Shown one piece after another: positions 26,762 to 33,899 of a stretch of 63,572 bases of DNA; the stretch's first letter is position 1, and the number at the start of each line of letters is the position of its first letter. The translations under genes and the position numbers were made by a program. The notes beneath the pieces are model-generated. The model saw nothing but the letters and a program-made list of their open reading frames with translations, made no database searches and had not been told where the DNA came from. The DNA comes from Sphingobacterium litopenaei (GTDB lineage: Bacteria > Bacteroidota > Bacteroidia > Sphingobacteriales > Sphingobacteriaceae): NCBI RefSeq assembly GCF_014692495.1, contig NZ_JACOIJ010000021.1:1-63572 (forward strand), read 5' to 3'.

Positions 26762-28924
26762 TTAAATTCCCATTTCTTTAATGATGAATTGTGCATTGTC
26801 AATTTTGTCAGCAATCCACAAGACATAGCGAATGTCGACTCCGATAGAACGACTGTAACTTTCGTTCCAAGCGAAATCATTAATTGTCGCATCATAAGAA
26901 CGGTCAAAATTCACACCGATTAGTTCTCCGTATGCGTTCATGATTGGCGAACCTGAATTTCCTCCTGTAGTATCCATATTGTATAAGATATTTACAGGGA
27001 CATCATTAGTTCCTTTTCTTACATATGGACCGAAGTTTTTGGCTAACCATGCTTCTTTAATAGGTTGTGGGTAGTTAAATTCAGGATCTCCAGAATTACC
27101 TTTTTCTATAAGACCTTTTACTGTCGTGAACGGAGACATATAGGTAGCATCAGCAGGGCTATATCCTTTTATATTTCCAAAAGTCAAGCGTAAAGTCGAG
27201 TTAGCATCAGGAATAAAGTTTTTCGATTGAAAAACTTCTTTTACAGCCACATAATCTCCCATAAGTCGATTTAAAACTCCTTCACGACGTTTTAATTCAT
27301 CTTTGAAAATGCTGTGTTCGGCATCCAATTCCTGTTGGATAGTTAGAATGTCATCTGAATACGATAATAATGTATTAGCATCTCTTAAAACAGAATTATA
27401 AAGACTTTCTGCAGAATTCAATTTAGAATTATCTACTGCATTTTTAATGAATCCAGCAGCTGCATCATCGGAAGAGAAATTTCTTTTTGCGATTGTTTCT
27501 ACACGATGTTTATCCGTCAATGCCATTGCGTCAGCAAACATTTTTGCAGCAATATTTTTATCAACATCTACATTATAGCTCTCGTAAATAGCATTAAGCT
27601 GTTTTTTTACATTGGCAATATTCAAATCAAAAACTTGCTGACGATTGCTTGCTGAAGTTTGTTTTATCAATGCATTCTTGAATGAATTAATCACATTCGC
27701 AACTTGCATTGTACGAATTCCCGAATACAAATTATTAAACCATAACTCGCGCAAAGCATCAGAGAAAACCAATTGATAATGTTGGTCAATATCCTGCATC
27801 AATGAGCCATATTTGCTTTTCAATTCTGGTTTAGAATTGATGAAATTCTCTAGCTCTTGGTCTTCTTTTTTCTTTGTGCCAATTAAATCAATATTTCGTA
27901 AACCTTTAAGTTTTCCTCGGTAATTTTTCATCACATTGGCATTACGCTTAATGCGCGTTGCTAATGCTAATTCCGTTGCTTTATCATTTTTACCCGCTAA
28001 AGCCATTTGCTGATTTTGAAAATCATACAATTCAGAAGTGAATGGTAACAAGAATTTTTGTTGGTATTCTATAAACTGTGCTGGTCTGTGTCTGAATGTA
28101 CGACCTGGATAACCTAAAATAAACACAAAATCATTTTCTTCTACGCCTTTAGGATTTACCTTCAAGTATTTTTTAGGTTTATAGGGTACATTATCTTTAG
28201 AATACTTAGCAGGTTTTCCGTCAGGACCTACATAAGCTCTCAAAAATGAAAAATCTCCTGTATGTCTTGGCCACACCCAGTTGTCCGTTTCACCGCCAAA
28301 TTCTCCAATATCTTGGCGTGGAATATATACGAGACGCACATCTTCAATAGTTTTGTATCGGAATAGGACGTATGTTTTTCCGATAAACATTTCCGACACT
28401 TCAGCTTTGATGCTTGGATTTTTGGCTTCAGCTTCTTTTGCAATTTGCTCACGCAATTTTGTGATGGTGTTGATACGTTTAATAGGGTCGGAGATGTTTG
28501 CTACGGCATTTAAAATACGTACTGAAACATCTTCATAAGAATCTGTAATGCGAATCCTCAATCCTTTCGCTTCTATTTCTTGCTCTTGAGAACGGGCTAC
28601 AAAACCATTTTCTAAATAATTATGCTCAGGCGTAGAAGCCAATTGTACCGCGCTAAATGCACAGTGATGATTCGTGATAATAAGCCCACTGCCCGATACG
28701 AAAGAACCAGAACATCCTGAAACTTGTACTAAAGCATCGACTAGACCAATTTGTCCCGGATTGTAAATATCTTTTTCACTAATTTTCAAACCGGCTTTTT
28801 TCAATCCTGCACGGCTCAATTCGCTCAAAGGAAACATTCCTTCGTCTGGTATAGAGGCTGTAAATACAGACGCTGATCCAAACAAAAGCGCGATTAAAGC
28901 TGCTGACTTAAGATTTAATTTCAT
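26762..28924 (-). CDS. S46 dipeptidyl-peptidase, DPP11-like
   Basis: 720 residues, the usual length for S46. After the signal peptide, GCSGSFVSGSGLIITNHHCAF holds the catalytic His, and TTGGNSGSPIMNAYG holds the nucleophilic Ser. The block just after the serine reads VNFDRSYDATINDF. In this family Gly at the FDG/FDR position marks DPP7 and Arg marks DPP11, so Asp/Glu-specific DPP11 activity is likely. It would release acidic dipeptides in the periplasm. It is divergent from oxyR. Confidence 0.88.
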   Translation of the reverse strand: MKLNLKSAALIALLFGSASVFTASIPDEGMFPLSELSRAGLKKAGLKISEKDIYNPGQIGLVDALVQVSGCSGSFVSGSGLIITNHHCAFSAVQLASTPEHNYLENGFVARSQEQEIEAKGLRIRITDSYEDVSVRILNAVANISDPIKRINTITKLREQIAKEAEAKNPSIKAEVSEMFIGKTYVLFRYKTIEDVRLVYIPRQDIGEFGGETDNWVWPRHTGDFSFLRAYVGPDGKPAKYSKDNVPYKPKKYLKVNPKGVEENDFVFILGYPGRTFRHRPAQFIEYQQKFLLPFTSELYDFQNQQMALAGKNDKATELALATRIKRNANVMKNYRGKLKGLRNIDLIGTKKKEDQELENFINSKPELKSKYGSLMQDIDQHYQLVFSDALRELWFNNLYSGIRTMQVANVINSFKNALIKQTSASNRQQVFDLNIANVKKQLNAIYESYNVDVDKNIAAKMFADAMALTDKHRVETIAKRNFSSDDAAAGFIKNAVDNSKLNSAESLYNSVLRDANTLLSYSDDILTIQQELDAEHSIFKDELKRREGVLNRLMGDYVAVKEVFQSKNFIPDANSTLRLTFGNIKGYSPADATYMSPFTTVKGLIEKGNSGDPEFNYPQPIKEAWLAKNFGPYVRKGTNDVPVNILYNMDTTGGNSGSPIMNAYGELIGVNFDRSYDATINDFAWNESYSRSIGVDIRYVLWIADKIDNAQFIIKEMGI

Positions 28925-29023
28925 ATTTAAATGTATTTTCTCAAAAATACGAATTCTTTTATAAGCATTTAAAAAGATACGAGAAGAATAGCTTTTGTTA
29001 ATGTGTTTTACTTATAGGTTTCT

Positions 29024-29031
29024 TACCTTTG
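29024..29031 (+). promoter_or_regulatory. -7 box of the oxyR promoter
   Basis: TACCTTTG at 29024-29031 matches TANNTTTG, 19 bases before the oxyR ATG. A TTTG exists at 28994-28997 but at 26 bases the spacing is too long, so the -33 contact is uncertain; OxyR-type activation or autoregulation could explain a weak -33. Confidence 0.45.
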
Positions 29032-29050
29032 TATAAGAAAAATTTATAGA

Positions 29051-29992
29051 ATGACTTTAGTTCAACTGGAATATATTGTTGCGGTGGATACGTATAGAAG
29101 TTTTGTCGCAGCAGCAGAAAAATGTTTTGTAACTCAGCCCACACTGAGTATGCAAATCCAAAAGTTGGAAGAATCCCTTGGTGTTAAGATTTTTGATCGC
29201 AGTAGACAGCCTGTGGTGCCAACAGAAGTGGGATTGAAAATCATTGAGCAGGCACGCGTAGTGTTGATGGAAAGCAAAAAAATCAATGAAATTTTACAGG
29301 AGAAAAAGGGGGAGTTAGAAGGTGAACTTCGTGTAGGCGTAATTCCTACGGTTGCACCATATTTGCTTCCGGATGTCATTACTGCTTTCTTAAAAAAGTA
29401 TCCTAAAGTTAAATTGCAAATTTGGGAATATACAACCGAACGTATTGTGCAGGAATTGAAACAAGGGATTTTGGACTGTGGGATTCTTTCTACGCCTTTG
29501 ACAGATAACAATATCGTTGAAACTCCCATTTTCTATGAAACTTTTGTAGCATATGTCTCGGGAAAAAGTAATCTTTTTCAAAAGAAAATCTTAAGCACGG
29601 ATGATATTGCCGACGAGAAATTATGGTTGCTTAATGAAGGGCACTGTATGCGTGGTCAGGTGTTGAATATCTGCAACTATAAGCACAATTATGGTTTGGA
29701 AGGAACTTTTGAATACAATACCGGTTCCGTGGAGACATTGAAGCGTATGGTAGATATTAATTCAGGTATTACTATCTTACCCGAGTTGAGTATTATGAAT
29801 TACAATGAAGATGAATTAACTCATGTTCGGTATTTCAAAGCACCAGAACCAGTTCGTGAAATTTCAGTTGTGACGACGCAAAACTTTGTCAAGAAACAAG
29901 CTGTTAATACTTTAATTAGGGAAATATTGGAAATCGTTCCAGAGCGTTTCAAATCTAAAAAGAAGAAAGAAGTCATGGGCTTTGATCTGTAA
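29051..29992 (+). CDS. oxyR: OxyR, LysR-type peroxide sensor
   Basis: 313 residues. The N-terminal winged helix (FVAAAEKCFVTQPTLSMQIQ) and LysR substrate-binding domain are complete. The redox pair is present: Cys199 in EGHCMRG and Cys208 in LNICNYK, the same numbering and nine-residue spacing as in E. coli OxyR. It should activate catalase and peroxidase genes on H2O2 exposure. The ClC channel gene starts 10 bases after its stop, suggesting one transcript. Confidence 0.92.
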   Translation: MTLVQLEYIVAVDTYRSFVAAAEKCFVTQPTLSMQIQKLEESLGVKIFDRSRQPVVPTEVGLKIIEQARVVLMESKKINEILQEKKGELEGELRVGVIPTVAPYLLPDVITAFLKKYPKVKLQIWEYTTERIVQELKQGILDCGILSTPLTDNNIVETPIFYETFVAYVSGKSNLFQKKILSTDDIADEKLWLLNEGHCMRGQVLNICNYKHNYGLEGTFEYNTGSVETLKRMVDINSGITILPELSIMNYNEDELTHVRYFKAPEPVREISVVTTQNFVKKQAVNTLIREILEIVPERFKSKKKKEVMGFDL

Positions 29993-30002
29993 ATCATAAG
30001 GA

Positions 30003-31790
30003 ATGAATAGATTTTCTATAAAATTACAGCAATTGAATAAATGGCGGATGCAACGGGTTTCGAATAGAAACTTTATTATCATCCTTGCCTTTGTGGTAGG
30101 AATTGTCGGAGGGATTGCTGCTTCTTTACTAAAAGGAATGACGCATTCCATTGCCTCTTTTTTGCAGGATGATATTGATTGGCACTATAAATATTCCTTG
30201 TACCTGATTTTCCCTCTTATAGGTATTTTACTATCTGTTCTTTATTTGAGGAAAGTTTTGAGAGGTAAGAAATTTGAACATGGTATTACGCCAATTATTT
30301 ATGCCATATCTCGAAAATCTAGCCGCATTGAACCTCATAATATTTATTCCCAAATAATTACTTCAGCGCTAACTGTTGGTTTTGGTGGATCGTCGGGATT
30401 GGAAGCACCTATTGCCCACAGTGGGGCAGCCATAGGCTCCAATATAGGTCGTTTTTTTGGGTTGAGTTATAAGGAAGTAACCATGTTGTTAGCATGTGGA
30501 GCTTCTGCAGGTATTTCAGGTGCTTTCAACAGTCCAATTGCCGGAATGATTTTCTCCATAGAAATTCTATTGACTGAATTTTCTATCCCGGTGCTTATTC
30601 CGCTTTTGATTTCTTCTGCTTTAGCAGCTGTCGTCTCAAAAATTGTATATAGTGAACCCTTATTCCACACTAGCGTAACCGATTGGAATGTTAACGCCCT
30701 TCTATTTTATATTCTCCTTGCAACTATAGTGGGGGTTTATACCATATTTTTCTCCAAATTCAGTCAAGCTGTCAAAGGCTGGCTCGGTAATATTCACAGT
30801 CCTTACATGAAGGTTTGGGTAAGTGGGGTGTCATTAGGGGTGTTAATATTTGTGTTTCCTGCTTTATATGGCGAAGGTTATTTGACCATACAACAGATTT
30901 TGGATGGTCAGTTCGATGCTATCGTTAAGAATAGTCTATTTGCTGATTTTCGTCATATAGGCTGGGTTATTGTTGCTTATACTACTCTTACTTTATTTGC
31001 TAAGGCACTGGCTGCGCTCGTTACGGTAAATAGTGGGGGTAACGGCGGTGTATTTGGCCCGAGTTTAGTCATGGGAGGTTTATTGGGATTTGCTTTTGCA
31101 TATGGGATTAATCTTACTGGCTTGATAGAACTGAATGTTCCGAATTTTGTGATGGCTGGTATGGCAGGAGCATTGAGCGGGATTATGCATGCGCCTTTAA
31201 CAGGTGTATTTTTGATCGCGGAAGTGACTGGAAGTTATATGCTAATGGTACCTTTAATGATTGTAACTTCTATTTCGTATCTAATTAATAGAAATGGTAT
31301 GAAGCATTCTATTTATACGAAGGTATTAGCAGAATCTGGAGATCTAATTTCATATGAGGATAAAGATCGCACAGTCTTGAGCATGATGAAACTTCGTTAT
31401 ATTATTGAAACGAATTTTGTTATTTTACGCCCTGTGGAAACTCCTAATGATCGTAAAACGGATATTATACATTCCAAAAGAAATATCTTTCCTATAGTGG
31501 AAGCTGACGGTAAATTTTTGGGAATTATTTACAGTGAAAGGTTGTTTTCTATTTTATTGGGCGAAGAAGATGGTGTTAATCGAAATTTTATGACCTTAGC
31601 ACAGAAACCCAATGATATTATTCGTATTGATGAAAATATGGATATTGTGATGAAGAAAATGAATAGGGAAGATGTTTGGATTTTGCCCGTCATTGATAAG
31701 AATGGAAATTACTTAGGTTTTATTTCCAAATCAGCTGTATTCAACAAATACCGGGCATTACTGATGCGGCAAGGTTCGTACCTAGAATAG
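30003..31790 (+). CDS. ClC family chloride channel/transporter with CBS pair
   Basis: 595 residues. About ten to twelve hydrophobic helices cover residues 20-435; GFGGSSGLEAPIAHSG is the helix-F region with the gating Glu in LEAP, and SGGNGGVFGPSLVMGG is the later anion-path loop. Two CBS domains occupy the C-terminal 150 residues. The motifs are of the Cl- type rather than the fluoride type seen at 40.4 kb. Placement directly behind oxyR is unusual and may tie it to oxidative stress. Confidence 0.88.
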   Translation: MNRFSIKLQQLNKWRMQRVSNRNFIIILAFVVGIVGGIAASLLKGMTHSIASFLQDDIDWHYKYSLYLIFPLIGILLSVLYLRKVLRGKKFEHGITPIIYAISRKSSRIEPHNIYSQIITSALTVGFGGSSGLEAPIAHSGAAIGSNIGRFFGLSYKEVTMLLACGASAGISGAFNSPIAGMIFSIEILLTEFSIPVLIPLLISSALAAVVSKIVYSEPLFHTSVTDWNVNALLFYILLATIVGVYTIFFSKFSQAVKGWLGNIHSPYMKVWVSGVSLGVLIFVFPALYGEGYLTIQQILDGQFDAIVKNSLFADFRHIGWVIVAYTTLTLFAKALAALVTVNSGGNGGVFGPSLVMGGLLGFAFAYGINLTGLIELNVPNFVMAGMAGALSGIMHAPLTGVFLIAEVTGSYMLMVPLMIVTSISYLINRNGMKHSIYTKVLAESGDLISYEDKDRTVLSMMKLRYIIETNFVILRPVETPNDRKTDIIHSKRNIFPIVEADGKFLGIIYSERLFSILLGEEDGVNRNFMTLAQKPNDIIRIDENMDIVMKKMNREDVWILPVIDKNGNYLGFISKSAVFNKYRALLMRQGSYLE

Positions 31791-31794
31791 AATT

Positions 31795-31833
31795 AAAAAT
31801 AATGGCTCTTATCCTCTAAGAGCCATTATTTTT
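31795..31833. terminator. Bidirectional terminator between the ClC gene and ribE
   Basis: A 17-bp perfect inverted repeat (31795-31811 with 31817-31833) starts 4 bases after the channel gene stop and includes the last codons of convergent ribE. A and T runs at either side let it act in both directions. Confidence 0.85.
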
Positions 31834-32399
31834 GAAACATATTTTCCTACTATATCAAATTCCAAATTAACCGTCGTTCCTATATCGACATGCTGCAGGT
31901 TTGTATGTTCGATGGTGTAGGGGATAATAGCGACAGAAAATTGATCTATTTGTGAATTCACAACCGTAAGACTTATTCCATTTACGGTTATAGAACCTTT
32001 TTCTACAGTTATATTATTGGAAGAGGGATCATATTGAAAAGTAAACAACCAGCTTCCATTTTGATCTTCTCGCGCAATACAGACCGCAGTTTGATCCACA
32101 TGCCCTTGTACGATATGACCATCAAAACGACCATTCGCTTGTGTACAACGCTCTAAATTCACCACGTCACCCACCTGCAAATGACCTAAGTTAGTTTTCT
32201 GTAATGTCTCATCAATAGCCGTTACCACATGTGTATTCGCATTAACTTCTACTACAGTTAAGCAAACTCCATTGTGCGATACACTTTGATCTATTTTCAA
32301 TTCATTTGAAATGGATGATTCAATATGAAAATGAATATTAGACTGTTCTTGTTGAATGTTTTTGACTATACCTAATGTTTCTATAATCCCTGTGAACAT
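31809..32399 (-). CDS. ribE: Riboflavin synthase, alpha chain
   Basis: 196 residues with two lumazine-binding barrels, each opening with the expected pattern: MFTGIIETLG at the N-terminus and FDGHIVQGHVDQTA in the second repeat. VSHNGVCLTVVE and ITVNGISLTVVN are the paired substrate-binding strands. It dismutates two 6,7-dimethyl-8-ribityllumazine molecules to riboflavin. No other rib gene is nearby and no FMN riboswitch is visible upstream. Confidence 0.93.
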   Translation of the reverse strand: MFTGIIETLGIVKNIQQEQSNIHFHIESSISNELKIDQSVSHNGVCLTVVEVNANTHVVTAIDETLQKTNLGHLQVGDVVNLERCTQANGRFDGHIVQGHVDQTAVCIAREDQNGSWLFTFQYDPSSNNITVEKGSITVNGISLTVVNSQIDQFSVAIIPYTIEHTNLQHVDIGTTVNLEFDIVGKYVSKIMALRG

Positions 32400-32492
32400 G
32401 CGAATTTATTTTTTACAAAAATACACAAACTATTCGAGAATAATCTTCCTGCATGAAGAATTGGAGATAAACGTTAAATAAGGAAATAGAAT

Positions 32493-32500
32493 GGGGGGGG
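32493..32500 (+). repeat. Eight-base G homopolymer
   Basis: A run of eight G stands in otherwise AT-rich intergenic DNA upstream of ribE, about 95 bases from its start codon. Such runs are slippage-prone. The stretch 32400-32738 shows no gene. Confidence 0.7.
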
Positions 32501-32738
32501 AGTATAATAAGGGAACAAAAAAATATATGTATTGATAATGTTACATTGAAGATTAGCTGTAAATTTTAAATGTAATTTATGCTTAATTACTAAAAGAAAA
32601 ATTCATAAAAAAGGCTTTCAATAATAATATACGCAGTTTTTTATTGTTTAAAAGAATAACAACTTCTTTCAAATGCCATGATTTTTAAACCAAAAGCAAT
32701 AGTAAAATATTGCTAACAAAAACTTTTTTTCAAAATCA

Positions 32739-32770
32739 TTTGCATATGTGTAAAAAGTACACTATCTTTG
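32739..32770 (+). promoter_or_regulatory. Consensus promoter of small RNA candidate 1
   Basis: TTTG at 32739-32742, exactly 20 bases, then TATCTTTG at 32763-32770: a full match to the Bacteroidota consensus. No coding sequence follows; a terminator does. Confidence 0.7.
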
Positions 32771-32775
32771 GTGTA

Positions 32776-32840
32776 TCATAATTTAGGTTTATAATTGGTT
32801 ATCGAAGGTTTTCATTCTCCCCGTTTGAAAACCTTTTTTT
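32776..32840 (+). ncRNA. Candidate small RNA 1 (about 65 nt)
   Basis: The unit is bounded by the consensus promoter ending at 32770 and an intrinsic terminator (10-bp perfect stem 32805-32814 with 32826-32835, then T to 32840). No start codon with a usable reading frame lies inside. The leader contains TTTAGGTT, also present near the start of the second unit at 32.95 kb. I do not recognise an RNA family. An attenuated leader without a downstream gene is the alternative. Confidence 0.5.
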
Positions 32841-32953
32841 ATTAATATTATCTAATTGATTACCAGAATTTTAATGAACCAATAGTTAAATAAATAATAT
32901 TTTTTGCAGTAAGTATTTGGAACTTAATAAATTATTTTATTACCTTTGTGAAG

Positions 32954-33024
32954 GTTTAGGTTGATTTACCTCGTAATGAGGTTTTATTAAGCCTAAGAAT
33001 TCGCTCGAATTTCTTAGGCTTTTC
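32954..33024 (+). ncRNA. Candidate small RNA 2 (about 70 nt)
   Basis: The promoter is TTTG at 32916-32919, 21 bases, TACCTTTG at 32941-32948. The terminator is an 11-bp perfect stem (32989-32999 with 33011-33021) followed by T. A small inner hairpin (ACCTC with GAGGT, about 32968-32982) lies between them. No reading frame of note occurs. The layout repeats that of unit 1, 180 bases upstream, suggesting tandem small RNAs. Confidence 0.5.
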
Positions 33025-33040
33025 TTATTTTAAAGAATTA

Positions 33041-33079
33041 AAAAGGACTTTTTATTTGCGAAAAGTCCTTTTTGTTTTT
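33041..33079 (+). terminator. Third rightward terminator in the small-RNA region
   Basis: A 12-bp perfect inverted repeat (33041-33052 with 33061-33072) is followed by a T-rich tract. No promoter is visible between it and the previous terminator, so it may be a backstop against readthrough toward the tRNA gene on the other strand. Confidence 0.65.
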
Positions 33080-33127
33080 GTATAAATATGATTTTAATGG
33101 AACTTATAGCAGTTTAACACAAAAAAT

Positions 33128-33160
33128 AAAAGCTCATTTACGAAAAGTAAATGAGCTTTT
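33128..33160 (-). terminator. Terminator of tRNA-Arg
   Basis: A 14-bp perfect inverted repeat (33128-33141 with 33147-33160), 11 bases beyond the 3' end of the minus-strand tRNA, with A-rich plus-strand sequence giving a U-rich tail on the tRNA transcript. Confidence 0.75.
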
Positions 33161-33171
33161 GTGTTTTTAAG

Positions 33172-33243
33172 TGCCCGCGGCGGGAGTCGAACCCACATCG
33201 GCAGAACCGGAATCTGATATTCTATCCATTGAACTACGCAGGC
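33172..33243 (-). tRNA. tRNA-Arg (anticodon CCG)
   Basis: The minus strand folds as a 72-nt cloverleaf including the discriminator base A. The acceptor stem is GCCTGCG with CGCGGGC (one G-U), the D stem GTTC with GAAT, the loop TTCCGGT with anticodon CCG at 33208-33210, and the T arm GTGGG-TTCGACT-CCCGC. The first anticodon-stem pair (27-43) is a T-C mismatch. CCA is not encoded. A -7 box TATTTTTG (33251-33258, minus) puts the transcript start at the tRNA 5' end. Confidence 0.92.
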
Positions 33244-33293
33244 GGTTTCGCAAAAATATCATTTTTAGGCGAAACTAAAATTAGTTTTTGATA

Positions 33294-33887
33294 TTAATGT
33301 CCGTGACCTTCTTCTACAAGGTGTGCTTCGAATTTTAAATCCAAATCTATAGCACCTAATTTGATTGCAGTATTGTTCCAATCGGAAGCTTTCAGCGTTT
33401 GTTTTGATGCTGCATTAAGATGACGCATGATGTAATTTAATACGACAGATGCTTCTTTTTTCGGCGTGATGTATGCTGTAATACCAACATTATTTTCGTC
33501 TCCGTACACAAATTCCAGTGTGGCGTTATCTGCGCCTAATAAGAAAGCTTGGTGACTTTCTGAACGATTTAAGAAGGTTTGCTCTGAAGCCCTTCCAGCA
33601 AAGTCTGTAGTTTTCAATGATAATTTATACGTTTCGCCGACATGTAAATCCAAATGCGTACCCACTTCAGGCAAATAGCTTGGTGCTTGGAACTTGATGC
33701 TTTCTACTTCTCCACCTTCGATTGACGTATATATAGTTTTACCGTCTTTAATTTCTTTTTCTACAGGACTAAAAGTTAAGGTAGCTGTACTTAACTGTTC
33801 TTGATCAACTTCTGGAATTGGATCATCTTTTGTACATGATGAGAATGCAAATACGCTGATCAGAGCTATTAAAATGTAATTTTTCAT
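33294..33887 (-). CDS. Lipoprotein partner of the TonB receptor, His-tailed
   Basis: 197 residues. The lipoprotein signal FAFSSC is followed by an acidic linker and a beta-rich domain (ATLTFSPVEKEIKDGKTIY, LDLHVGETYKLSLK). The C-terminus ends AHLVEEGHGH, a small histidine-rich tail that could bind metal. I do not know the family. It is encoded 12 bases after the TonB receptor gene, so they form one operon, and its likely role is a surface or periplasmic helper in ligand capture. Confidence 0.75.
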   Translation of the reverse strand: MKNYILIALISVFAFSSCTKDDPIPEVDQEQLSTATLTFSPVEKEIKDGKTIYTSIEGGEVESIKFQAPSYLPEVGTHLDLHVGETYKLSLKTTDFAGRASEQTFLNRSESHQAFLLGADNATLEFVYGDENNVGITAYITPKKEASVVLNYIMRHLNAASKQTLKASDWNNTAIKLGAIDLDLKFEAHLVEEGHGH

Positions 33888-33899
33888 AATATATAAGTG

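Noticed and set aside
31809..32600. FMN riboswitch before ribE
   Set aside because: None of the conserved RFN segments are found upstream of the ribE start.
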